From Desulfovibrio desulfuricans (GTDB lineage Bacteria; Desulfobacterota; Desulfovibrionia; Desulfovibrionales; Desulfovibrionaceae), in assembly GCF_024460775.1 (NCBI RefSeq), contig NZ_JANFYZ010000003.1, positions 248,001 through 312,000 of the forward strand: 64,000 bases of DNA, written 5' to 3'. Below, in pieces: positions 37,215 to 45,792 of the stretch; the stretch's first letter is position 1; every line of letters begins with the position of its first letter. Made by a program: the position numbers and the translations under genes. The notes under the pieces were generated by a model, which was not told the DNA's origin, did not search any database, and was given only the letters and a program-made list of their open reading frames with translations.

Positions 37215-39527
37215 ATGCCGGAATCCCTTTCCGCAACTGTCGGGGCGCGCGGCGGCAATGCCCGTACGCTTATCGGCGGTCTGGCCTATTCCCTGAGGCT
37301 TGCCATCGCGGGCAACCCCAACTGCGGCAAGACCACAGTTTTCAATGCCCTCACAGGCGCGCACCAGCATGTGGGCAACTACAGCGGCGTAACGGTTGAA
37401 AAGAAAGAAGGCTTCATTCGCCACGAAGGGCAGGAAATCATACTTGTGGATTTGCCCGGTGCGTATTCTCTTTCTGCCTATTCGCAGGAGGAGGTGGTGG
37501 CGCGCAACGTGCTTCTGAGCGGCGCGGTGCAGGCGGTCATCAACGTTGTGGACGCTGGCATTCTGGAGCGCGGGCTGCTGCTCACGGCCCAGTTGCGCGA
37601 GATGGGCCTCCCTGTGGTCATTGCCTGCAACATGATGGACGAAGCGCGGGCGACGGGCATCAGCATTGACTTTTTGCGCCTGTCGGAACTCATGGGGGCC
37701 ATCGCCGTGCCCACGGTCGGGACCTCGGGCAATGGCCTGCGCGAGGCCCTTTCTGCGGCGCGTCAGGTTGCCCTTGATGCAGAAAACAGCAGCCAGCAGC
37801 CTGGCATTCCCGCAGCTTCGCCCTGCGAAATCCACAGTTCTGCCCTGCACATAAGCTACGGCCCCCTGCTAGACCCGATACTGGAAACCATGGAAAAACG
37901 CATTGCGGAAAGCCAGGGCATGGCATCCTCACCCTATGCCCACTGTGCGCCGCGCTGGCTGGCCCTGAGCCTGCTCCAGGATGATGCGGAAGCCGTGGCA
38001 GCCTTGCAGGCGGCGGATGCAGACCTTGCGGCCGACATGGCCCAGGTTTGCCGCTTTGTGCAGGAAGAGCTGGGCAGCATTGGCCGCGATGCGGAAGGCT
38101 TGATAGCAGACGGACACAGCGCCTTTGTGCGCAAAATTGCCGCCGCCTGCGTGGTCAAAACCGGCAAGCGCCACCGCCTCAGCCTCTCGGACAGGCTCGA
38201 CCGCATACTGGCCCACGCGGTGTGGGGCGCGCTGATCATGCTTGGCGTGCTCTACGCCATGTTTCAGATCACCATTGTTCTTGGCTCCTACCCCCAGGGC
38301 TGGCTGGAGGGCGCGTTCAGCGCGCTGGCTGGCGCGGTGCGGGGCACACTGCCAGAAGGCCTGCTTTCCTCCCTGTTGGTGGACGGCGTGATCGCGGGCG
38401 TTGGCGGGGTGCTGAGTTTTGTGCCGCTGGTGCTTATCATGTTTGCGCTCATCGCCATTGTGGAAGACAGCGGCTACATGGCGCGCATGGCCTATATTGC
38501 CGACCGCGTGTTCCAGTTTTTCGGCCTGCACGGGGCATCGGTGATGCCCTATATCATTTCCGGCGGCATTGCGGGCGGCTGCGCCATCCCCGGCGTCATG
38601 GCCACCCGCACCATGCGCAGCCCCAAGGAAAAACTGGCCACCATGCTCACCCTGCCCTACATGGCCTGCGGGGCCAAACTGCCCGTGTATCTGCTGCTGG
38701 TGGGCACGTTTTTTCCGCACAATGCCGCCAACATGATGTTTGCCATCATTATGCTCTCGTGGGTGCTGGCCTTTTGCGTGGCTCTGCTGCTGCGCAAAAC
38801 CGTCTTGCGCGGCGAAGCGACGCCTCTGGTCATGGAAATGCCGCCCTACCGCATGCCCACCGTGCGGGGCATCTGCATACATTGCTGGGAGCGCACCTGG
38901 ATGTACCTCAAAAAGGCGGGCACGGTGCTTGTGCCGCTGTCCATGCTCATCTGGGCGGCCATGACCTTTCCGGCCCTTGATCCGCAAACGGCCCTGCCTT
39001 TTGAAAACGAAATCGCCCGCCTGAGCGCCGGGCTTGAACGCGAAGATCTGCCTGCGGAAGCGCGCGCCAATCAGGAAGAAGCCCTTGCAAAAGTGCAGGA
39101 GGAACTGGATGCCGAGCGCCTGCGGCACACCCTTGCCGGAAGCCTTGGCACATGGCTTGAAGGCGCAACGTCCTACGCGGGTTTCAGCTGGCGCACCGAC
39201 GTGGCCCTTATCGGCGGTATTGCCGCCAAGGAGGCCATCATTTCCACACTGGGCACGGCCTACGCCCTTGGGGAGCAGGACCCTGAAGACCCGGCCTCGC
39301 TGGCGGAACTACTGCGTGCCGACCCAACGTGGAATCAGGGCACGGCCTTGGCTCTGCTTGTTTTTGTCATGCTCTACGCCCCCTGCTTTGTCACTCTGGT
39401 TGTCATCCGGCAGGAGTCGGGAAGCTGGAAGTGGGTGGCATTCAGCATTGCCTTCAACACGCTGCTGGCCTTCGGCATGGCCGTGGGCGTGTATCAGACG
39501 TACCGCTTTTTCTGGATGGACGTATGA
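37215..39527 (+). CDS. feoB: Ferrous iron transporter FeoB
   Basis: A 770-residue inner-membrane Fe2+ uptake protein. N-terminal G domain: GNPNCGKTT (G1, residues 33-41), DLPGAYS (G3) and NMMD (G4, about 139); a helical GDI-like spacer; then about ten membrane helices from residue 340 with the two Gate motifs, each with a Cys (IPGVMATRTM and YAPCFV). Start: ATG at 37215 with AGGAG 8 nt upstream; an ATG 18 bp earlier overlaps that site. No feoA is adjacent; a feoA-like gene is at 44.6 kb. Its stop overlaps the next gene's start. Confidence 0.95.
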   Translation: MPESLSATVGARGGNARTLIGGLAYSLRLAIAGNPNCGKTTVFNALTGAHQHVGNYSGVTVEKKEGFIRHEGQEIILVDLPGAYSLSAYSQEEVVARNVLLSGAVQAVINVVDAGILERGLLLTAQLREMGLPVVIACNMMDEARATGISIDFLRLSELMGAIAVPTVGTSGNGLREALSAARQVALDAENSSQQPGIPAASPCEIHSSALHISYGPLLDPILETMEKRIAESQGMASSPYAHCAPRWLALSLLQDDAEAVAALQAADADLAADMAQVCRFVQEELGSIGRDAEGLIADGHSAFVRKIAAACVVKTGKRHRLSLSDRLDRILAHAVWGALIMLGVLYAMFQITIVLGSYPQGWLEGAFSALAGAVRGTLPEGLLSSLLVDGVIAGVGGVLSFVPLVLIMFALIAIVEDSGYMARMAYIADRVFQFFGLHGASVMPYIISGGIAGGCAIPGVMATRTMRSPKEKLATMLTLPYMACGAKLPVYLLLVGTFFPHNAANMMFAIIMLSWVLAFCVALLLRKTVLRGEATPLVMEMPPYRMPTVRGICIHCWERTWMYLKKAGTVLVPLSMLIWAAMTFPALDPQTALPFENEIARLSAGLEREDLPAEARANQEEALAKVQEELDAERLRHTLAGSLGTWLEGATSYAGFSWRTDVALIGGIAAKEAIISTLGTAYALGEQDPEDPASLAELLRADPTWNQGTALALLVFVMLYAPCFVTLVVIRQESGSWKWVAFSIAFNTLLAFGMAVGVYQTYRFFWMDV

Positions 39528-40708
39528 TGATCAAACGTACAGGACGCGCACCCGGCATGGGCATACGCGCGTATATTGCCTTGGGCCTGACGGTGATGAC
39601 CCTGCTTTTTACTGCCAGCTTTTTCTATTTTATGAGCATGGCGCGCGAGGTCAGCGTGTCCGGCACACGAACCTACGGGCTTTTCATGACGCTGGCCGAG
39701 AACGAAAAATTGACCGACAGCCGCAACATGGCGCGCCTGCGAGGCGCAGAGGCCGCACTGGCGGCCTTGCCTTCACTGGCTGTAAAACAAGCGGAGCCGG
39801 AGGCCAGCGCCGCTCTGGCGGAGCTTTCCGCCGCCATAGCGGAACTGGCTACTTCACAGCCCGTAACCGATGAAATGCTGCTGCAACTGCGCCGCACAGC
39901 TACGCTGGCGCACGAATTTGAAAACCGCCTGCTCATGGGCTTTTTGCTGCTGGGCGCAGGGCTGGCGCTGCTGTTCGGCCTGCTGCGCCTGCACCTTGCG
40001 CGCCCGCTGCAAAGCATCATGGTCTTTCTCAACCAGCTGGGCACAGGCTCTCCCAGCCAGCCGCCCAAACACAGCTTTATCACCGAACTGCACAACATAT
40101 CGGCTGCGCTTGAAAATCTTGGCACCTATCTGTCGCTTGCCACGGTGCGTTCGCAAAAACTGGCCTCGGAACATGACCACTTTCAAAAAATGTCGCTGGT
40201 GGACGGTCTCACCGGAGTGGGCAACCGCCGCGCTTTTGACGACAAGCTGCGCTCCCTGTGGCTTCATGCCCTGCAACATGGCACGCCGCTAGCGCTTATC
40301 ATGCTGGATGTGGATACCTTCAAGCGCTATAATGACAGCCTCGGGCATCAGGCCGGGGACGAATGCCTGCGCCGCATTGCCGCCGCCATGAGCAGGGCGG
40401 CACGCTCCACGGATGTTTGCGCGCGCTATGGCGGGGAGGAATTTGCCCTGCTGCTGCCCGGTGCGGACGCCGCAACGGCGCAGGCCGTGGCCGCCCGCGT
40501 GCATGCGGAGGTAGCGCGCGAGCAGTTGCCCCACCCCAGTTCGCCCGTGGGCGACATGGTGACTGTCAGCCTCGGAGTGAGCAGCCTGACGCCGCTGGAA
40601 GAGCAAAAGGAAGAAAGCCAGATGCTTGTGCGTCAGACAGATTCCGCCCTCTATGCCGCCAAGGCGGCAGGCCGCAACCGCACCTGCGTTTACGGGCAGG
40701 CTTCATGA
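39524..40708 (+). CDS. Membrane-bound diguanylate cyclase coupled to feoB
   Basis: A 394-residue GGDEF protein. Two membrane helices (about 17-37 and 136-155) frame a small helical periplasmic domain rich in Ala/Glu, similar to four-helix sensory bundles; a short linker leads to the GGDEF domain (about 225-385). The active site is GGEEF at 303-307 with an RSTD inhibition site at 294-297, so it should make c-di-GMP. The first codon overlaps the feoB stop (ATGATGA), so synthesis is coupled to feoB and probably follows Fur control. A second ATG three bases on is an alternative start. Confidence 0.9.
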   Translation: MMIKRTGRAPGMGIRAYIALGLTVMTLLFTASFFYFMSMAREVSVSGTRTYGLFMTLAENEKLTDSRNMARLRGAEAALAALPSLAVKQAEPEASAALAELSAAIAELATSQPVTDEMLLQLRRTATLAHEFENRLLMGFLLLGAGLALLFGLLRLHLARPLQSIMVFLNQLGTGSPSQPPKHSFITELHNISAALENLGTYLSLATVRSQKLASEHDHFQKMSLVDGLTGVGNRRAFDDKLRSLWLHALQHGTPLALIMLDVDTFKRYNDSLGHQAGDECLRRIAAAMSRAARSTDVCARYGGEEFALLLPGADAATAQAVAARVHAEVAREQLPHPSSPVGDMVTVSLGVSSLTPLEEQKEESQMLVRQTDSALYAAKAAGRNRTCVYGQAS

Positions 40709-40734
40709 CGATCCAAGCGGGTAGCCCTGCCCGA

Positions 40735-40773
40735 CATACAAAAAGCCGTACGGATTCAATCCGCACGGCTTAT
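40735..40773. terminator. Bidirectional hairpin between the cyclase and dehydratase genes
   Basis: Stem AAGCCGTACGGAT / ATCCGCACGGCTT (one mismatch) at 40743-40771. On the minus strand it is followed by TTTTTGT, so it mainly ends the dehydratase operon. Confidence 0.8.
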
Positions 40774-40800
40774 ATTCGCTGTTCTGACGAAGAGTATAAC

Positions 40801-41991
40801 TTACTTCACCGTTACAACTGTTGAAGCCGCGATGGTTTCCGGCGTCAATTCCTGGCCCAGGCCGGGCAGTTCGGGCACGGAGTACATTCCCTTTTCGGGC
40901 ATGTAGTTGTGCACGCACGTTCTGGTATTGGGCTCTAGCAAGGCGTAGCGGTGCAACTCATGGATCATGAAGTTGGGGATAGCCGCCTCCATATGTAAGG
41001 CCGCAGCGGTCGAAATAGGTCCGCCGCATACGTGGATCTGGACGGTCGCATCGTAAACATGGGCCATATCGCAGATTTTCTTTACTTCAGTGATGCCGCC
41101 GCAGGTGCAGATATCAGGCTGAATGACGCTCACAGAACCTTCTTCAAGGAAGGGACGGTAGCCCCAGCGCCAGTAAATGCGCTCACCGGCAGCGATGGGA
41201 ATCGGCACATTGTCCGCAACCTTCTTCATCTGCTTGGGGTTCAGAGGCATGACGGGTTCTTCGTAATACAGGACGCCCAGCTCGGTGATCATGCGGCCAA
41301 ACTGAATGGCTGCAATGGTGGACGTAAAAGAATGCATTTCAACAATGATATCCATATCCGGCCCAACCGCCTTGCGCATGGCTGCAAGGCGGTCATAGCC
41401 CCGGCGCAGCACCCTGTCGGGCAGTACGCCTGAAAGATCCTGCTGGTTCCAGTTGCCCTGCCCGTCCATGGCGAGAACGTCCACCTTAAGGGCATCGTAT
41501 CCTTCTTCCTGAGCGATAAGCGCGGTTTCCGCATAGGCCTGGGGATCAACAAGCATGGCCTTGTCCTTGCCGGAACCCCAGCCGAACTGCAACTGGCTGG
41601 CATAAGCTCGTATCTTGCTGCGCGTTTTGCCGCCAAGTAGCTGATACACTGGGACGCCGAGAGCCTTACCCTTGATGTCCCACATGGCAAGGTCAAGGCC
41701 GCTCATGGCAGCGGAAAAAATACCGCCGCCGCCCTGTCCCCAAAATGTCTTGCGCAACATCTTTTCCCATATTGCTTCGTTGCACATGGGGTCCATGCCA
41801 ATGAGAATCTGGGCCAGATCCTTGGCCATGCCAAATCCGCCAGAAGCGCCCACGCCGTATGCAAGGCCCACTTCGCCAAAACCGCTGATGCCTTCATCCG
41901 TATTTACCCGAACAACAACCGGACGCCACTTGCTGGTAGCGGAACTGAAGTCATTGGCCACATCAATAATATCAATACTCGTAATCTTCAT
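40801..41991 (-). CDS. Enolase-superfamily (mandelate racemase/muconate lactonizing type) dehydratase
   Basis: A 396-residue enzyme with the capping domain followed by a TIM barrel. Metal ligands are seen as K-V-D (about 168-171), E in VEMHS (about 218), E in YYEEP (about 244) and E in AGERIY (about 270); a catalytic His lies in QIHVCGG (about 319). These enzymes abstract a proton alpha to a carboxylate, for example in sugar-acid dehydration; the substrate is unknown. ATG at 41991 has an AGGAG site; another ATG is 3 bp upstream. It lies 25 bp behind the MFS gene, with a LysR gene beyond, forming a catabolic cassette. Confidence 0.85.
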   Translation of the reverse strand: MKITSIDIIDVANDFSSATSKWRPVVVRVNTDEGISGFGEVGLAYGVGASGGFGMAKDLAQILIGMDPMCNEAIWEKMLRKTFWGQGGGGIFSAAMSGLDLAMWDIKGKALGVPVYQLLGGKTRSKIRAYASQLQFGWGSGKDKAMLVDPQAYAETALIAQEEGYDALKVDVLAMDGQGNWNQQDLSGVLPDRVLRRGYDRLAAMRKAVGPDMDIIVEMHSFTSTIAAIQFGRMITELGVLYYEEPVMPLNPKQMKKVADNVPIPIAAGERIYWRWGYRPFLEEGSVSVIQPDICTCGGITEVKKICDMAHVYDATVQIHVCGGPISTAAALHMEAAIPNFMIHELHRYALLEPNTRTCVHNYMPEKGMYSVPELPGLGQELTPETIAASTVVTVK

Positions 41992-42016
41992 CATTATTCT
42001 CCTGTGAGCAGCGCCG

Positions 42017-43312
42017 CTAATAGCGTTTGACTGCAAGAACGCCCGCAGCGATGGTTGCCGCCGCTCCTGTGAATACAAGGCAGAGCAGGCCGCCGCTGTA
42101 CTGGCCGGTAGTGTTTATGAAAAATCCGATCATGGCGGGCGCAAGCGATGCAAGCCCGTTGGCAAGGCCGTTCATTATGCCTGACGCTGTAGACATGGAC
42201 GGGCCGGGAATCAGCCCTTGCAGCAACGTCCAGGCCACCGGCGTTCCCATGGTGCAGAATGCCACAGCCAGAGACAGCAATATGGCGGAGAGATATTTTT
42301 GCTCAGTGACCGCACCCAGATAAACGCAGCAACCGGCAAAAAACATGGCTGCCATCAGAATTGGCGCGCTTCTGCCTATCTTGTCCGTCAAAAATCCGCA
42401 GGACACCTTAAAGATAATGGAAAGCACAAAGGGCAAGGACGCCATCCAGCCCATTTCGCTCCAGCTGAACCCTCTGGCTGATTTGAGGTAGCTCGGCAAC
42501 CAGGTTATCAGGCCCCAGTACATGCATTGGAGGCACAAGTACCAAAACACCAAAAGCCAGTACCGGTAATTGCCGATGAATCCCTTGAGACGCTGCCCCA
42601 GCGGCAACGCAACTTCATTGGTCGCCGAAACTTCCTGCCCCTCTTCAATGTGAGCCAGTTCTGCCTTGTTGATGCTTTTATGCTGCCTCGGGGTATCCGC
42701 CGTATGCCGCCACAGCAGGTACAGAGGGATCAAACCCACAGCAAGGCAAAAATGGAAATTGGCTCTCCAGCCGTAGTTACCAATAAGATAAGCAAAAAAC
42801 GGCATAGCCAGAGCCGGAGCGACAGATTGCCCCACAACCCAGGCGGCGTTGGCCCGCCCGCGTTCCTGCCGGGGAAACCAATTTTTTACAAAAACACTCT
42901 GTAGCGGGTAATACATGCCTTCGCCAACGCCCAGCATAATGCGGCTGACGATGATGATCGCAAATGTGGAGGCAATGCCGCCCAGGAACAGGGAGGCCGT
43001 CCAAAGGCCGATACAGAGCATCATGGATTTGCGCGGCCCCAAATAGTCGCCTATGGGGGCCAGCAGCACGTTTGCAACGCCATAGGCCGCAAGAAATACG
43101 GACATCATCATGCCAATCTGAACGGGTGCGCCTTTGATGCCCATTTCAATAAGAAAAGGATCGTTGGCGGCCAAGACCGAAACGTTAACGCGGTCAAGGT
43201 ATGCTATGAATATCCCGATAAACAGACAGAATACAACGATGAACCGCTTTTTTGTCGGTTCTTCGCCCACATCCTTTACTGCATTTGCAGGGGAAATAAC
43301 GCCTTCACTCAT
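42017..43312 (-). CDS. MFS transporter of the anion:cation symporter (sugar-acid) family
   Basis: A 431-residue protein with 12 predicted helices. The first helix has the ACS-family pattern F-x-x-Y-x-D-R-x-N-x-x-x-x-A (FIAYLDRVNVSVLAA), and loop 2-3 has GDYLGPRK. This group includes glucarate, galactonate, hexuronate and phthalate transporters. Genomic pairing with a superfamily dehydratase supports uptake of a sugar acid or related carboxylate. An AAGGGAG site precedes the ATG; the frame is open 19 codons earlier without one. Confidence 0.88.
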   Translation of the reverse strand: MSEGVISPANAVKDVGEEPTKKRFIVVFCLFIGIFIAYLDRVNVSVLAANDPFLIEMGIKGAPVQIGMMMSVFLAAYGVANVLLAPIGDYLGPRKSMMLCIGLWTASLFLGGIASTFAIIIVSRIMLGVGEGMYYPLQSVFVKNWFPRQERGRANAAWVVGQSVAPALAMPFFAYLIGNYGWRANFHFCLAVGLIPLYLLWRHTADTPRQHKSINKAELAHIEEGQEVSATNEVALPLGQRLKGFIGNYRYWLLVFWYLCLQCMYWGLITWLPSYLKSARGFSWSEMGWMASLPFVLSIIFKVSCGFLTDKIGRSAPILMAAMFFAGCCVYLGAVTEQKYLSAILLSLAVAFCTMGTPVAWTLLQGLIPGPSMSTASGIMNGLANGLASLAPAMIGFFINTTGQYSGGLLCLVFTGAAATIAAGVLAVKRY

Positions 43313-43479
43313 ATGCTCTCCCTTTGGCGGTTTCTCTATGAGCAGCCAATGCGCATTTGCTGTAATCATATTACGCCGTTATCAGTCAATTCGTTCCCAT
43401 TGCAGGCTACCGGTATTGCCCATATGGAATTTTTATTGTCACGACTATGCTGCGTAAATCCAGATGGGTAAAATTGTTT

Positions 43480-43497
43480 TTATTTGTCGATTAATAA
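43480..43497. promoter_or_regulatory. Possible LysR-type operator in the divergent gap
   Basis: An interrupted inverted repeat TTATT-N8-AATAA lies 39 bp before the lysR-type gene start, in the 224-bp gap to the MFS gene. AT-rich and short, so weak evidence. Confidence 0.3.
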
Positions 43498-43536
43498 GAT
43501 AAAGTTATTGAAACAGCTAAATGAAAGGGAAAACTC

Positions 43537-44487
43537 ATGCAATTGACGCTGCGGCAAATTGAGGCATTTCTGACGGTTGCAAACCTTCGCAGCTTCACTG
43601 CTGCAGGGGCTTCCTTGCACATAACCCAAAGTGCCGTAAGCAACCTCATCAAGGATCTTGAGGCGCAGGTTGGCGTGCCACTTTTTGACCGTACGTCGCG
43701 CTTCGTCTCACTGTCCCCCGATGGACGGGAGATGTACACGCTGGCCCAAAAGGCCTTTCACGAATTCTTGCTTATGGAGAAATACGCCGCAGATCTTAGC
43801 AGTCTGCGCGCGGGCAGAGTGCGCGTTGTTGGCGCGCCGCTCATAGCCTGCACACTGTTGCCGCTGCTGCTCGCGCACTTCAAGAGGGCCCAACCCGCCA
43901 TACGTGTCGAGCTGGTGGATCAGCCCATGGCGCTGGTACAATCAAGTATACAGCAAGGGGATGCAGAAGTCGGTTTTGGCCCGGCCCGCCTGCCTGAGAC
44001 AGACATTATCGCCCGCCATTTTTTTACCACCCCTGTGAGCATGCTCTCACGCCCGGATCACCCGCTGGCAGGGAGGCACAGCACCTGGAGCGAGGTTAAA
44101 AAGGTTCCCGTGGTTGCGGTGGGCAGGGAATCAGTGGGCTATATCGCCGCGGACGTGGGTACGCAGCCGCCGTTTACCATTGGCCATGTGGTCAACCAGA
44201 TGCCAACAGCCTTTGCTCTGGCCGCAGCAGGTTGCGGCGTTGCACTGGCTGGACGGTTTTCGCTGATGCTGGCACGGGGCTATGGTCTTGTGGCTACCCT
44301 CCTGCACGACCCAGTACTGTACCGGGAAATGCAGATGTACCTGCCTGCTGCCCGCAAACTCTCGGACGCTGCCGCCACATTTGTGGATTTTGCCACGCAG
44401 TTTGTGAAAGATCACGACCCCAACACACTGGATTCAGCCACTGTTGCCGAACTGGCACCGCCGCTCTGTACACGCAGAGACTCCTGA
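43537..44487 (+). CDS. LysR-family regulator of the dehydratase cassette
   Basis: A 316-residue LysR-type protein: N-terminal winged helix (LRQIEAFLTVANLRSFTAAGASLHITQSAVSNLIKDLEAQVGVPLFDR) and a C-terminal periplasmic-binding-like effector domain (about 90-295). It is divergent from the MFS-dehydratase operon, the usual layout for a LysR activator that binds the shared intergenic region and responds to the imported compound. The AAAGGG site precedes the ATG. No obvious terminator follows; a weak hairpin is seen near 44525-44550. Confidence 0.88.
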   Translation: MQLTLRQIEAFLTVANLRSFTAAGASLHITQSAVSNLIKDLEAQVGVPLFDRTSRFVSLSPDGREMYTLAQKAFHEFLLMEKYAADLSSLRAGRVRVVGAPLIACTLLPLLLAHFKRAQPAIRVELVDQPMALVQSSIQQGDAEVGFGPARLPETDIIARHFFTTPVSMLSRPDHPLAGRHSTWSEVKKVPVVAVGRESVGYIAADVGTQPPFTIGHVVNQMPTAFALAAAGCGVALAGRFSLMLARGYGLVATLLHDPVLYREMQMYLPAARKLSDAAATFVDFATQFVKDHDPNTLDSATVAELAPPLCTRRDS

Positions 44488-44582
44488 TCGCAGGTGGCTG
44501 GCCTGCCTTTGCAGCATGAAAAAACGCCCCGCTAAAAAGCAGAGCGTCTGAACACACATCGGACAAACCTGAAGAACGTGCG

Positions 44583-44834
44583 CTAATTGTTTGTCGCGGC
44601 GGCGGGCTGCACCATGATGGCCCCGGCCTCCCTGCGGCGCAGGGCAATGGTTACTTCCGCGCAACGCAAGGCCAGAGGGTCGCGCAGGGGGGCATAGCCC
44701 ACCACAGAAACAGGCATGCCAGACCCCAGCCCCATGTCTCGGATGCGCCGCGCAAGTTCGCCCCGTGCATTGATGCTGACAATACGAGCCATCTCGCCCA
44801 CCTTGAGGGACGTGAGAGGAATAACTGAATCCAT
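44583..44834 (-). CDS. feoA: FeoA-family iron transport accessory protein
   Basis: An 83-residue SH3-like FeoA protein: LTSLKVGEMARIVSI, ELARRIRDMGLGSGMPVSVV, APLRDPLALRCAEVTIALRRREAGAIMV. FeoA is a cytoplasmic partner of FeoB in Fe2+ uptake. It is about 5 kb from feoB and not in its operon. A GGAGG site precedes the ATG. Upstream (44878-44892) a sequence with one good Fur half-site (TGAAAAT on the minus strand) overlaps a possible -35 TTGAAA, so iron control is possible. Confidence 0.88.
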   Translation of the reverse strand: MDSVIPLTSLKVGEMARIVSINARGELARRIRDMGLGSGMPVSVVGYAPLRDPLALRCAEVTIALRRREAGAIMVQPAAATNN

Positions 44835-45088
44835 TGCGCCTCCGGGAGAACCTTTAAAAAACTGTATAATTTAAAAATAACATTCATTTTCAATTTACCA
44901 TTCATTGCCCCTGGCGTCAAGAAAAGAGACCCTCGGCAATCTGCGGTGAGCGCGCCACGCGCTGCTCCTCGCGGGACAGGCTCCTCCGCTCCACTCGACC
45001 ATATGGCCCGACTCTGGCATGATGCCTTGCAGCGGGAGGGTCGCTTGCCTCCACGCCCTTTCCGGCACACGTCAACAACGGACAAGCC

Positions 45089-45760
45089 ATGAGTATTCTG
45101 AAAAAAGTTCTGGAACGGGGCCTCACCCCTTCCAACGTCATAAGCTACCTGTGTTTGCAGATCATGCGCGTCAACGGCGCGTTCTGGGGCACCCTGCGCC
45201 TGCGGCTCAAGGCCCTTGCGCTGGGCGTGCAGGTGGGTGCTGGCGTGTCAGCCCACGGGCCTGTGGGCCTGCTGCGCTGGCCAGGCAGCCGCATGAGCAT
45301 CGGTGCTGGCGCAAGCCTTATTTCTTCCTGGCGGCGGGCCACTGCTGCGGCTCTGGCCCATCCCGTGCGTCTGCGCACCTTTGGCCCAGGAGCCAGCATT
45401 GAAATCGGCCCCGGCTGCCAGTTGAGCGGCACATCCATCACCGCCCGCTCCACGGTCATACGCCTTGAGCGTCAGGTCATGGTTGGGCCCAACTGTATTA
45501 TGGTGGATTCCGACTTTCACGCCCACTGGCCGCCGGAAGCCCGCGCCACAGAACCCGGCATGGAAGGCGACCGCCCGGTAACCATTGGCGACTACGTGTG
45601 GATTGGCATGAACTGCCTTATCCTCAAGGGCGTAACCATTGGCGAGGGGGCCATCATCGGCGCTGGCAGCGTGGTCACGCGAGATGTGCCGCCCTTCTGC
45701 CTTGCCGCTGGCGCTCCCGCCCGCGTGCTGCGCAGCCTCAAGCCCGGCACTGCGGAATAG
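45089..45760 (+). CDS. Hexapeptide-repeat acyltransferase
   Basis: A 223-residue left-handed beta-helix protein of the maltose/galactoside/xenobiotic acetyltransferase group. The N-terminal 90 residues are helical and partly hydrophobic; the C-terminal half shows the repeating I-G-x-x-x-x-I pattern (VTIGDYVWIGMNCLILKGVTIGEGAIIGAGSVVTRDVPPFCLAAGAPARVLR). Such enzymes transfer acetyl or other acyl groups to sugars, often in surface polysaccharide modification. A poor ribosome site precedes the ATG. It is 32 bp before the helicase-exonuclease gene; a functional link is not evident. Confidence 0.88.
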   Translation: MSILKKVLERGLTPSNVISYLCLQIMRVNGAFWGTLRLRLKALALGVQVGAGVSAHGPVGLLRWPGSRMSIGAGASLISSWRRATAAALAHPVRLRTFGPGASIEIGPGCQLSGTSITARSTVIRLERQVMVGPNCIMVDSDFHAHWPPEARATEPGMEGDRPVTIGDYVWIGMNCLILKGVTIGEGAIIGAGSVVTRDVPPFCLAAGAPARVLRSLKPGTAE

Positions 45761-45792
45761 GTCACTGCACGGTGTCTGTGGGAGAATATATC

